Assembly (NCBI GenBank): GCA_029959085.1 | Contig: JARWIR010000050.1 | Coordinates: forward strand, 3,844,001 to 3,908,000 | Length of the DNA: 64,000 bases | DNA from: Nemophila menziesii | Lineage: Eukaryota; Streptophyta; Magnoliopsida; Boraginales; Hydrophyllaceae | Reading direction: 5' to 3' | Shown here: one piece after another, positions 54,360-64,000 of the stretch | How positions within the stretch are numbered: the stretch's first letter is position 1 | Layout: every line of letters begins with the position of its first letter | Notes under the pieces: generated by a model | The model's input: the letters and a program-made list of their open reading frames with translations, nothing else | Told to the model about the DNA's origin: nothing | Databases searched by the model: none | Program-made: the position numbers and the translations under genes

Positions 54360-55915
54360 TATGTTTTCTTTCTTCCTTACCATTTCTTTATATGCAATAT
54401 TTGCTATTTTTATTTTATTGAGTCTTTTCGAGTCATGGGGACACAACTCATTTTTGAGTTGGGGTGTGGGATTCGTTGTCCCTCATCTCCATTTTACGTA
54501 ATTTACTGTTTTTTTAGAGAAATTTTGAAATTTGTAAGAGATGGATTAGATGTAGAGTGTGTTTAATAGCTTGAAATAATAAGCTCAGTAAGTTAATGAT
54601 AGAAAGTAGTATGTTTATGAGCTGCTTTATTATTTATGCATTGAGTACTTGCAGGAAAAGACACATTGATAGTAAAGAAAAGATTAGTTAGCAATGCGAT
54701 TGAAAGTATGTTCGATCTCAGGGATCCATGAGTGGTGTGTAGTCCATAATATCCAAGCTACTTGATAAACCCATTTAATGAACGTGCTAAAGGTAAGAGA
54801 ATGACGAAATTACATAGTTTAGAAAGTGATTAAGATGGTTCTTTCATAAGCCCCTTGTTGCCATTTAGCTTGCTGTCCATTTTATTATTATATATCATTC
54901 TCAACCCCTTCAAACATTTCAAAAGCCTTTTTATTAGCCACATTATAAGTCATATCCCTTTAGATTATAGGACTTTTCCATATGACCTGCACTCGAATCG
55001 CGATGCATAGACAATTGTTCTAGAGCTTGAGTTTGGGGTGGTGGGTCCACCATTATGGTAAATATTATTGGGTTGGTATTTTTGAGCTTATTAAGTTTGA
55101 TTTTTTCTATATTTTGATGATGATTCACAGGTTTATTATATTGTAACCCTTTGCTGGGGTAAGAGTAAATGAAAAAAGCTAAAAAGCATGAAAAGAAAAG
55201 AAAAAATTTATGAGAATAATAGAATGATATCTCAACATAAAAAAGAGAGTCATATCTTTACAAAAGAAGAAGAAAAATTGATATGAAAAGAATATATATT
55301 TGGACCGGCAAAGAGGAATTTTTATGTGAACATCTTTATGCTTTAATTGGGTTATTGGGGATGCTAACTAGTGCATCGAGGAATTTATTGAGTTGAGTGA
55401 GAACATTTTATGAGAGTAACTCAATCCCTAGGGCGATTCATTGATGGCTAATGAGGAGAGAGCCAAAAGATCACTCTAAATTATCCAAATATACTTATCA
55501 TATCGTCCCTAAGACAACATTACAACCTTAAAGACCTTTTGATTCTTTGCTATGTAATCTAGAAGTGATTGAGCCGTTAGAGAGTAGTTAAGTGGATCTT
55601 TAGAGACTAGTGAAGTTCGATGAACAATCTATAGCCTCCTTGGTAAACTGAGTAAAGATCCTCTCCTTCTTACATTGCGAAGGTAATCCAATCTCTAATT
55701 CAAGTCGTGTTGATTGTAGATATGACAAGTGTGCAGGTATGTAGTTTGTAAATATTATTACATGAAATTTTCTAAGTAGTTGCTTTGAGTTTATTCTATA
55801 TATTCTGCTATCTTCTTTTCCCCTGTGCTTAATTGACTTAGCTGATATTTTAGAGACTTCTCAATGTTCTTATTTCTTGTTGTATCGGGACGATACAACT
55901 TTGAGTTGGGGGTCT
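54360..55915 (+). other. 3' noncoding region of element E with three G-rich tracts
   Basis: Conserved noncoding region. TCGAGTCATGGGGACACAAC and TTTTTGAGTTGGGGTGTGGG lie at 54428-54470. GAGTTTGGGGTGGTGGGTCC, with the palindrome GGTGGGTCCACC, lies at 55027-55053. CCCTTTGCTGGGGTAAGAG is near 55146. The true polypurine tract TTGAGTTGGGGGTCT is at 55901-55915. Collinear with A, B, D and J. Confidence 0.75.
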
Positions 55916-57699
55916 TGATGTCTCCCTAATTGTTCTAAATATAAGCCTTTAGGAGACATCATTTTAGGTAGAAAATGGTCTTTTTATATTGACTATTATA
56001 CTTAATTCGTAAAATTCCTATTTCTTGTCTTGATTTGATAAATTATTGATTTTAGAGCATATTTGGTTTAATTTGTCTGTTATTGTGAAGCTTTAAAGAT
56101 AATACGTAAATAAATTAGATGCCAAATCAATTCTAAGGAGACAAGGAAATAAGATCTTGAAGAAATCAGGAGATAGAAGGAAAAAGATTTCAATTAGGAA
56201 AAGAAAAGCTATCAAATAAGTGCTCGCTTAGAAGTGCTTTTTTGGAAAACCACTTAAAAGTGCTTTTAGTATTTTAAGAGTTCTTTTAATCTTGAAAAGC
56301 ACTTTTATGAGAAGCACCAAATTGGTGCTTCTTGAAAAAAGCACTTAGAATAATTTTAGATTTCAAAATTATTTTTAATAATTATTTTTAAATTTTAAAC
56401 TTTATTCTAGAAACGTTTTTTACTCTAAAATAAGTTCTTCCAAACGAGCCCTAAATGTGAATTTCTGCAGCTACGTCTAAAGAGGTGAAGATAACTCCAA
56501 ATACGAGACGATCCTGGAAAAGCCCTTTTAGAGGTAGATAGATCTTTCTGTGAGGATTCTTTTGATATCTTGCAAGCCAAAAACGGCCCGGTAACGAAGG
56601 AAATATGGTCAAAACAAGTCAGCAGTAATTATCCTTATCTACTCACGAATTTGAGTTGGGCTTGGACTCTTTTACTTTGTCCCTACTCCAAGATTTTGAC
56701 CTAGCACCTATATATATATCAGTTCTAAACCTTAGAAAATCATCCCTTGGCTGCATATTCTTAATATACATACATAATTTATTATAGAAGCAATCAAGAG
56801 GATCTAGAGGAGGAAGAAGCAAGAGCTAGAGTTTAACTACATCAATTCAACACTTCTCTATCTCTATTCTTTGGGTAAATTAGTATTAATCTATTTTGTC
56901 TATGAGGTATTTCTAAGGTATTTGTTCAAGAGTTTTAGTATTCATAATTTCTCTTTAGGATTGTAATTATATGAATCATTAATTATTGTTTTTCTGTTTT
57001 GATTTGAATCTGGAATTTTAGTATTTAATTGAATTGGTTCTTAATTTCCATTGACTATATTCTTGTTCTTGTTTACTATCATTGACGTCACGAATCAAGG
57101 GTAGGTTTTAGTAATTAGGCTATTCACTAGTGGTGATGATCATCCGGAAGGTGGATTTAATTACAGAACTAGGATATAGACGTGTGGTGTCCGTTACTGA
57201 CCGACAGGCTTGACTAACCACGTAGCCAATTAGGTATAGATCTTAATCATCTGAATGTAGCTTATAATCGCCCTTACGGGGTTTGTGATACGGTAGGTAG
57301 CTCCTAAGTCCACCCTGACGGGGGTTAGGAGATTATAGAGTCCCGACTATTGTGAAATTTCCCATTCACCCTTATTCTTATAAATCATAAATTCAATAGG
57401 ATAAATTCATACTTGCATCTCCTTATCTTATTTGCATAATTGTTTATTATTTATTATTTTTTGTATTAGTTAGTTAATCAAAAAAAAAATACTTCACTGC
57501 TTATCTTTGTAATTAAGACAATTAAAACTATCTATTATAATATTGAACATGAAGTTAGAATAACTACTTAAATCCTTGTGGAGACGATTTTCTCATATTT
57601 ACTTATCTATTAATTGGAACGAACCGTACACTTGCGGTGTGTGGATCCTTTATTCCTTTACTTTTATTGCATTATTTTATAACACACTAGGACCCACCA
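55916..57699 (+). repeat. 3' LTR of element E (type 3), containing a MITE
   Basis: 1784 bp, or about 1549 without the MITE and one copy of its target site. It starts TGATGTCTCC and ends GGACCCACCA, followed by GTTTC. The promoter region is CACCTATATATATATCAG (about 56706). Two CCCTTACGGGG / CCCTGACGGGGG motifs at 57271-57320 bracket the segment deleted in the 5' LTR. Confidence 0.92.
56220..56451. mobile_element. Tourist-like (PIF/Harbinger) MITE in E's 3' LTR
   Basis: A 232-bp insertion absent from E's 5' LTR, where the sequence reads straight through. It is flanked by TAA (56217-56219 and 56452-56454). Ends: GTGCTCGCTTAGAAG and, reverse-complemented from the right, GGGCTCGTTTGGAAG, which match at 11 of 15 positions. 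Internal AGCACTTTT / AAAAGTGCT words are arranged as further inverted repeats. TAA duplication and GGGCTCGTTTGG-like ends fit Tourist elements. No coding sequence. Confidence 0.85.
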
Positions 57700-57704
57700 G
57701 TTTC

Positions 57705-57747
57705 AAATTTCAAAGTGGTTAAAGCTTTGAGTTGGAGGTTAATTGAG
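57705..57747 (+). other. Element D sequence resuming after element E
   Basis: Element D continues directly into the start of its env-position ORF. TTGAGTTGGAGGTTAATTGAG here is matched in A on the minus strand (plus CAATTGACCTCCAACTCAAA near 19714). Confidence 0.7.
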
Positions 57748-58958
57748 ATGACTAAGAGAACGTAGACATTAGCTACTGTAAGGGAGGTGAAGAAAAGCAA
57801 GGTATTGGGTTCTACTGAGAAGAAATCAAGTAATAAAAGTTCTAGTTCCAACACAAAGGATGAAATCGATCACATAAAGAGAGGTGAGCTAGCTGTATTT
57901 AATTCAGTGGGTAAAAAGGTTACACTTTTCGTAAAGAAGACAACACACCCTCTCCAATTTAAAGGTCCTACATCCAAAGAAAAAGAGAAATCTTCAAAGG
58001 CCTTGATAGCTTCTGCAAAGAAACAATTACAGGAACTACCTTTTGCTTATGAAAGAGTATTTGATGAAGAAGTCGGTAAAGGGGAGTACAAGAGATTCTT
58101 GGAGATTGGTGAAAGATTGGGTTGGTTTACGTTCATGGTAAGACGTTCTGATTTATGTCATGAATTAGTTTCCGACTTCTATCCAGGCCTCTTTAGCTGA
58201 GATAGTGAAGGTTGTGTTCCAGTAAGAGGAAAGTTAGTTCCTTTTACAGTTGAAGAGATTAGAAACCACTTCTAGTTTCAGAAATTTGTTGGACCATGCA
58301 AGTATAGAGAAGCGGATGATAGACAGAGAATCTTCGATTGGAATTTACTTTTTGAGCATGTCTTAGATAAGGAGAAAGTGTAATCACATAAGGGAGAATT
58401 AAAGGCACCTTGGCCTTACAAATATCTCCAACCGGATGCTAGAATTTGGCACAATTTCCTTATCACTAATGTCTTTGGAAACACAAGAATTTTGGACGTA
58501 AGTAAAAAGAATGCTATCTTGTTGAATTCTAATTGAGAGGAGAAGAAGTGGATATGGAACAGTTGATCTTTGAGGAGGTGATGCGATTTTCGGTCTCTCC
58601 TATCTCGTTATTTAATGTGAAATATCCTACTATGATCACATGTCTTGTTCAGAAAGCGAATGTGATTTTGGGTGAAGGAGAGAAACTAGAGTTTAAAACG
58701 AGTAACAATATTGACAATACTTGGATCATGAAAGTCTTGAGAGGAGCGGGAATTACGCAAGTCTCAAAGGAAGAAAAGTAGCATAGTTGGAAAGAGAAGA
58801 TGGAGGAGCGATTAAATAAAATCGAAGCAACTCAAACTTCCTTAGCCAAAGATGTGGCACGAATCAAAGCCAATCAAGTGCACATCATGACACTCCTTGA
58901 GCAATTAGAGAAAGATCAAGCGAATCCTATCTTGGATGTCGATAATGCGAGGCAATAG
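57748..58958 (+). pseudogene. Element D env-position ORF (Athila third ORF, plant transposon protein-like), broken
   Basis: It starts at ATG 57748 (MTKRT, then TAG as sixth codon) and is open from 57766 to TGA 58198. It has a basic serine-rich N-terminus, LPFAYERVFDEE and LGWFTFMVRRSDLCHELVSD. In the same frame after stops: DSEGCVPVRGKLVPFTVEEI, APWPYKYLQPDARIWHNFLI. After a frameshift near 58535: MEQLIFEEVMRFSVSPISLF, KYPTMITCLVQKANVILGEG, and a coiled coil WKEKMEERLNKIEATQTSLA ending DVDNARQ. In-frame stops: TAG 57763, TGA 58198, TAG 58273, TAA 58381, TAG 58779. It is similar to A's copy throughout. No membrane segment is seen, so envelope function is not supported. Confidence 0.75.
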
Positions 58959-59577
58959 CCTCTAGAGTATGTTCTATTTCTTCTTTACCATTTCAGTAAA
59001 TGCTTTATCTGCTAGTCTTTTTCAAGTCATGGGGACACGGCTCATTTTTGAGTTGGGGTGTGGGGATTCGTTGTCTCTCATCTCCATTTTTTTTTTTAAG
59101 TAGAAATTAAATTTTTTTTTGATACATGGGAATTAGATGTAGAGTGTGTTTAATAGCTTGAAAGCATAAGCTCAGTAAGTTAATGATAGAAAGTAGTATG
59201 TTTATGAGCTATTTTATTTTGTATGCTTTGAGTATTTGCAGGAAAACACACATTGATAGTAAAGAAAAGATTAGTTAGCAATGCGATAGAAAGTATGTTC
59301 GATCTCAGGGAGCCATGAGTGGTTTGTAGGCCGTAAGAGTCAAGCTAGTTGATAAACTCATTTGATGAACGTGCTAAAGGTAAGAGAATGACGAAATTGC
59401 ATAGTTTAGAAAGTGATTAAGGCAGTTCTTTCACAAACCCCTTGTTGCCTTTTAGCTTGTTGTCCAAATTTATTATATTATATCCTTCTCAGCCCCTTCT
59501 AGCCTTTCTAAATCCTTTTTATTTAACAACATTATAAGTCATATCCCTTTAGATTATAGGACTTTTCCATATGACCC
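58959..59577 (+). other. 3' noncoding region of element D, first part
   Basis: It has TTCAAGTCATGGGGACACGG and TTTTTGAGTTGGGGTGTGGG near 59025-59067, then GCAGGAAAACACACATTGAT near 59239, as in J, A and E. Interrupted by solo LTR F. Confidence 0.75.
59573..59577. repeat. Target-site duplication of solo LTR F (left copy)
   Basis: GACCC, repeated at 61313-61317. Confidence 0.9.
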
Positions 59578-61312
59578 TGATGTCTCCCTATTTGTTCTAA
59601 TTATTAGCTTTTTGGAGACATCATTTTAGGTGAATAGTTGACTTATTTGATAGACTTTTGTGCTTATTTCGTCATATTACACTTTCTCCCCTTGAAATTA
59701 GACTATTTGAATTTTTAGAACTTTTGTGCGTTAATTTGGTTATTTTTAGTGCAAAGTTAGTAGGTTCTTGAATTTCATGAAAAACCAATACAAGGAGGAG
59801 AAGTGAGAATTAAAGTCTTAGAATATTTTTAATGTTTTAGGAAGTATTTGATTCGAGTTTCTAATTTTAGAGTGCACTTTCTTATTTCTAGTCTTGAATT
59901 ATTGATTAATTAATTTTTAAAGCATATGCAGTTTAATTGTTTATTTATTGTGAAACTTTAAAAGATATATGGTAATTAATTAGAGACTAAGTCAAGTCTA
60001 AGAAGTAAAGGAAAGAAGATATACATGGAAATAAGAAGATTAAGGAAGGATATATGTAAAGAAGGAAAAGATAAAGCTGCCAAATAAATCTAAACTTTCA
60101 GCCACGTTCAAAGACGAGATCATAACTTAATATTGGATAGGAATTTGGGAGAATGGTCTGGACCAATGGATAGATCTTTCCGAGACAAGTGATTTTGATA
60201 TAAAGAACGCATCAAACGGATATGTATTGAAGGATATATGACCAAAACAAATCAGCAACAAAATCTTACCTTTCCTAGATTTTAGGGCTGCGAATTAAAG
60301 AGTTCTTGACTTGTCTTCCAGTCCAAGTAAAAACGAATTAGGGCTTCCTAACACCTATAAATACACCCCTTAGCCTCCTCTTTTCATACACTTCAGAGAA
60401 TTACATAAGAGGCTAAAGGTTTTCAAGTCAGGTCAAGAAGGCATGGAGAAACTAGAGTTGGGGGAATCTTGTTCTTCCATCAACAGTCAGCCTACCCTTT
60501 AGGTTATCAATTTATCTTTTGTATTTGAACATGAATTCCTTTTATTTATTTTTAGTCTTTAAATTTATCATGAGCTAAATTTCCATATACTTGAGAATCG
60601 CATTAAAGGGATGAACCTTAATTAATTTTAATCTATGTTTTGAATTTGGGATTGTTATGATTTAAATTGAATTGAGTCTTAGATATTGGATATTACTTTG
60701 TTCTTATTTACTAATTCTTTTCCGCGCAACTAGAATTAGCTGTTAGTATTTGGTCTATTCACTTTAGTGGCGAAAAGATCATCCGACAGGGGAGTTTGAA
60801 TACAGACTTAGGTAATACCCGTGTAATGGACGAACGGCATATTAATTACATAGCCAAAGAGGTAAAAACTTATAATCACCCTGACGGGGTTCGTAATACA
60901 GTAGGATAGCCCTTAGGTCCACCTTGACGGGGACTAGGAGATATTAGATTCCCGAATAATATACTAATAACAATTCTACCCTTAAACAAGCATAGGTTAC
61001 GTTAATTAGGTGGATTCCTTGCGAGAATCAAGTATCTCTCATATCCGAAGTAGTCTTTTATCTGCATTATTTCTTTTCTGTTAATTTAATTAGTCTTTAA
61101 TTCTTTGCGTATTTAGGTTAAAGAAAACCAAACAAAAATCTATTATTTTACTTTTCAGTCAAACAATTACCTGATTAATATTTCGGTTGAACCTAATATG
61201 TCCCTGAGAACGAAACTCGATTTATCGAATATTACTTGGACAACCGTGCACTTGCGGTAATTTTGGTTCCTTTATTTTTTTACTTAATTTTATAACACAC
61301 CAGGACCCACCA
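59578..61312 (+). mobile_element. Solo LTR F (type 4) in the 3' region of element D
   Basis: A 1735-bp LTR, TGATGTCTCC to GACCCACCA, with GACCC on both sides and no internal domain. The opening stem is TGATGTCTCC / GGAGACATCA. TATAAATA lies at 60356-60363 in CACCTATAAATACACC. CCCTGACGGGG-type motifs occur near 60880 and 60921. When F is removed, D reads continuously (TATGACCC|GCACTCGAATCG), as in A, B, E and J. Confidence 0.93.
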
Positions 61313-61317
61313 GACCC

Positions 61318-62237
61318 GCACTCGAATCGTGATGCATAGTCAGATGTTTTAGAGCTTGAGTTTGGGGGTTGGGTCCACCATTATGGAAATTGTTATTGGG
61401 TTGGGATTTTTGAGCTTAATAATTGTGATATGTTCTATATATTAATGATGATTCACAGTTTTATATTGTAACCCTTTGCCGGGGTAAGAGTAAATGAAAA
61501 AAGCTAAAAAGCAGAAAAGAAAAAAAGAAAAAAATCTATGAGAAAAATAGCATGATATCTCAACATCAAAAAGAGAGTCATAGCTATATAAACGGAAAAA
61601 AATTGATTTGAAAAGAATATATATTTGGACTGGCAAAGAGGATTTTTTATGTGAACATCTTATGCTTTAATTGGGTTATTGGGGATGCTACTTTGTGCAT
61701 CAAGAAAATCCTTGGGTTGAGTGAGAAACGTTTTATGAGAGTAACTCAAGCTCTAGGGCGATTTGTTGATGGCTAGTGAGGAGGAGTCAAATGCTCACTC
61801 TAAATTATCCAAATATACTTATCATACCGTCCCTAAGCCAACATCACAACCTTAACGACCTTTTGATTCTTTGCTATGTAATCTAGAAGTATTTGAGCCA
61901 ATAGAGAGTAGTTAAGTGGATCTTTGGATACTAGTGAAGTTCGATGAACAATCTATAGCCTCCGTGGTGAACTGAGTAAAGATCCTCTCCTTCTTACATT
62001 GCGAAACTAATCTAATCTTGAATTCAAGCCGTGTTAACTGTGGATATGAAATGTATGCAGGTATGTAGTTTGTAAATATTATTACATGAAATTTTCTGAG
62101 TAGTTGATTTATGTCTATTCTGTATATTCTGCTATCTCCTTTCCCACTATGCTTAATTGACATAGGTGTGTATTTAGAGACTTCCCTTTGTTTTTATCTT
62201 TATTGTATCAGGACGATACAACTTTGAGTTGGGGGTT
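61318..62237 (+). other. 3' noncoding region of element D, second part, with polypurine tract
   Basis: It contains a copy of the GGTTGGGTCCACCATTATGG block, CCCTTTGCCGGGGTAAGAG, and the polypurine tract TTGAGTTGGGGGTT at 62224-62237 before the LTR. Confidence 0.75.
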
Positions 62238-62412
62238 TGATGTCTCCCAATTTGTGATGATTGAATCTTGGTTGGAGGAATCAGTTTTAGTGTTTTAGAA
62301 GTCTTTTAGTCGAGTTTTCATATATATTAGTGCACTTTCCTATTTCTTGTCTTAATTTAATAATTTATTATTTTTAGAACATATTTGGTTTAATTGTTTG
62401 TTAATTGTGAAG

Positions 62413-62415
<3 letters not shown>

Positions 62416-62465
<50 letters not shown>
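62416..62465. repeat. TA dinucleotide microsatellite
   Basis: About 25 uninterrupted TA units inside D's 3' LTR, at a point where related LTRs have only AAGATATATATGG-like sequence. Confidence 0.95.
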
Positions 62466-62470
<5 letters not shown>

Positions 62471-62565
62471 TAATTATATGCCAAATCAATTCTAATAGAT
62501 AAAGGAAAGAAGATATGAATGGAAATTAGAGATAAGGAAAGAAAAGATAAGATATGGAAAGATAA

Positions 62566-62828
62566 GTCCCAGTTTGGTTTATGAAAACATTTTCTAGTTT
62601 TTGTTTTCAGAATACATTTTCAGAAAATGATTTTCGTTTTCAATTTCAATATTTTTAGAAAATATGGAAAACGTCAATTTCACGTTCTCTAATATAGCAT
62701 TGTTTTCATTTTATTTTCCAGAAAACTGTTTTCATTTTCTTTAGCCAAACACGTTTTCAGTAACATTTTGGAAAATATAGAAAATGAAAACAGAAAACAC
62801 CCATTATTTTCACGAACCAAACGGAGCC
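62566..62828. mobile_element. Tourist-like (PIF/Harbinger) MITE in D's 3' LTR
   Basis: A 263-bp insertion flanked by TAA (62563-62565 and 62829-62831). Ends GTCCCAGTTTGGTTTATGAA and, reverse-complemented, GGCTCCGTTTGGTTCGTGAA. The interior is rich in GAAAAC / GTTTTC inverted words (TTTTCAGAAAATGA, ATTTTCCAGAAAAC). No coding sequence. A different family from the MITE at 56220, although both have GTTTGG-containing ends. Confidence 0.8.
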
Positions 62829-63469
62829 TAAAGTTGTCAAATAAATCTGAATTCTAGCACCTACGACCATAGAAGTAGTCATAACTCAAGATTGGCTAGG
62901 AATTTGGAAGAATGGTCTGAAACAAAGTTATAGAGATTTCCGAGACGATCCGTTTCGTCTATTGGAACGCGTCAAACGAAGTTGAAACGAAGAAGTTATG
63001 ACCAAAAAAACCGCGGCAAATCATTACCTTTTCTATATTTTAGGGTTACGAATTTGAGTTGGCCTTGGTGTCCAAGTTACTTGTCTTCCACTCCAAGAAA
63101 ACTAATTAGGTCTTCTAAACACCTATAAATACAACCTTAAACCTTTGTAAAGTCATCCTTGCTCAGTTCTAAACCTTATATTAATTCTTAGTCATTCAAG
63201 AGAGCAAGATGACATCGTTGTATCATTCTTTTAGTTTATTTCCTTCAGGTTTGAACTAATTTTCCCATAGCTTGGGTTTTGCATTATGTATAATCTATGA
63301 ATTCTATTTTCTTCCTATCTAAGTTTCTTTGGGAATTATATGTTTTAATCTGATTCTAGCTACTTAACCATATATTTGTTTTATGTGTTTTTGATTTATT
63401 GTATGTCTTAAACCTGATCAATTTAGGGTTGTGTTAATAGTAGTTAGATGGCCGCCCAGAAGGGGTGTT

Positions 63470-64000
63470 TGTGGGTCCTGTTGTGTTAGAAAATAATAAA
63501 GATAGAATAGAGGAACCACAAAATGCAAGTGTACAGTTGTCCTAAGTAATATATAATAATCAAGTTTGTTCTCAGGGACAGATTAGGTATAACTCTAATA
63601 TAATCAGATAGTAGTAGTAATTGCTTAATAGAAAAATAAAAGATAAGATTTTTGTTCGGTTTTTATAAATTAAAAGATGCAAGAAAATAAACTACGGAAA
63701 TAAAATAAAGCAAGTAAAAGAGAATTGAAACTTCAGAAGAGAAAGAGTACTTGATCCTCGCAAGGGTTTCACCTATCCAATCTAATTCATGCTTCTATTT
63801 AAGGGCTAAACTGGTATTATTGTGCTAGTCGGGACTCTAATATCTCCTAGCCCCTGTCAGGGTGGACCTAAGAGTTATCCTACAGTATTACAAACCCCGT
63901 CAGGGTGAATATAAGCTACTATCAGATGAATAATAATTTACCTCATTGGCTGCATGATTAGTTAAGCCCGTCAGGGTCAATAACGGATACTATGCGCCTA
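63470..64000 (-). mobile_element. LTR G (type 4, minus), runs off the right edge
   Basis: The plus strand starts TGTGGGTCCTGTTGTGTTA, the reverse complement of the end of type 3/4 LTRs (...AACACACCAGGACCCACCA, shown in part). It continues with GCAAGTGTACAGTTGTCC and three copies of CCCCGTCAGGGTG-like motif (63855, 63896, 63968), as in LTRs C and F. The element body or partner lies outside. GTGTT (63465-63469) is the candidate duplication half. Confidence 0.8.

Larger units (their letters stand above)
45219..57699 (+). mobile_element. Athila-derived element E (minimal non-autonomous), inserted in element D
   Basis: A plus-strand element, GTTTC on both sides, 12,481 bp including LINE-2. Without LINE-2 and the MITE it is about 7.1 kb. 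Order: 5' LTR (split by LINE-2), primer site, a single coiled-coil/linker ORF with the GPY/F-like tail, structured block, GC-rich island, a nearly deleted env-position ORF, the noncoding region, polypurine tract and 3' LTR (with a MITE). No Gag capsid domain, zinc knuckle, protease or pol enzyme is encoded. Its type 3 LTRs (ending GGACCCACCA) differ from those of A and D. Confidence 0.9.
40722..63469 (+). mobile_element. Athila-type element D (non-autonomous plan), interrupted by E and solo LTR F
   Basis: A plus-strand element: damaged 5' LTR, primer site, Gag, linker, protease, GPY/F-like tail, structured block, GC-rich island, [E], env-position ORF, noncoding region with [F], polypurine tract, and a 3' LTR carrying a MITE and overrun by LTR G. 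After removal of E and F the internal order is identical to that of A, and both lack reverse transcriptase, RNase H and integrase core. The first ~10 bases of the 5' LTR are lost at the junction with H, so no target duplication can be read. Confidence 0.88.
62238..63469 (+). repeat. 3' LTR of element D (type 1), interrupted
   Basis: It starts TGATGTCTCCC; the opening stem is partly lost (GGAGGAATCA instead of GGAGACATCA). It contains a TA run, a MITE, and TATAAATA at 63124-63131. It stops at about 63469, in the stretch AGATGGCCGCCCAGAAGGGG, where LTR G begins. Roughly the last 560 bases of the LTR are missing from the window. Confidence 0.88.

Noticed and set aside
57748..58958. Calling the third ORF an envelope glycoprotein
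   Set aside because: No signal peptide, membrane segment or glycoprotein pattern is visible in A, B or D; the similarity is to plant transposon-like domains and coiled coils.
15416..61317. All five LTR target duplications begin with G on the plus strand (GTGCG, GCGGT, GTACT, GTTTC, GACCC)
   Set aside because: Two of the elements are on the minus strand, so in element orientation the pattern disappears; five cases are too few.
1..64000. tRNA, rRNA, microRNA or other RNA genes
   Set aside because: No cloverleaf with A/B boxes and no rRNA sequence was recognised; the tRNA-Asp-like words are retroelement primer sites only.

Overview
The window is AT-rich eudicot plant nuclear DNA made almost entirely of nested transposable elements. 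The lineage rests on Athila-type Ty3/gypsy retrotransposons primed by tRNA-Asp (primer site TGGCGCCGCTGCCGGGGAC), plant L1-type LINEs with DUF4283-type ORF1, MULE and Tourist-like DNA elements, and one recognisable plant gene. That gene is an intronless F-box protein of the SNE/SLY (gibberellin signalling) family at 11529-12056. Nothing bacterial, organellar or viral in the strict sense was seen.

Layout from left to right. 1-1664: leader, primer site and 5' LTR of minus-strand Athila element I, whose body lies off the left edge. 1665-3802: unassigned AT-rich DNA. 3803-6636: 5'-truncated plus-strand Athila element J (3' noncoding part and 3' LTR), abutting inside the endonuclease domain of LINE-1 (6637-10185, plus, with RNase H). 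10222-10990: a long foldback with a central array of 21-bp palindromic units. 11280-12320: the F-box gene. 12425-12815: CACTA-like subterminal repeats. 13200-14170: a degenerate repeat tract. 15421-38200: minus-strand Athila element A (target duplication GTGCG), split by younger minus-strand element B (20629-33499, GCGGT), whose protease is split by solo LTR C (28487-30049, GTACT). A itself sits in or beside a MULE transposase relic (38206-39800). 39805-40721: remnant H. 40722-63469: plus-strand Athila element D, split by element E (45219-57699, GTTTC) and solo LTR F (59578-61312, GACCC). E's 5' LTR is split by near full-length LINE-2 (45335-50454, minus, 15-bp duplication) and its 3' LTR carries a Tourist-like MITE. 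D's 3' LTR carries a second MITE and is overrun by LTR G at 63470.

Only B has a complete Athila polyprotein plan (Gag, protease, reverse transcriptase, RNase H, integrase), now broken by frameshifts, a stop and solo LTR C. A and D encode Gag, a linker containing LTPQQVF, protease, and then directly an integrase-C-terminal-like GPY/F module ending in HCWGGY. Reverse transcriptase, RNase H and the integrase core are absent. E is smaller still: coiled coil, the same linker and the same GPY/F-like tail. This graded series looks like a non-autonomous lineage that presumably relied on a B-like partner.

All four coding elements share a structured noncoding block 10-11 nt after the polyprotein stop codon, with a compensatory base-pair change in E. 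They also share a GC-rich island with palindromes such as GCGGTGCACCGC, an env-position third ORF (intact only in B), and G-rich tracts resembling the polypurine tract. All coding sequences except the F-box gene and B's small third ORF are visibly broken.
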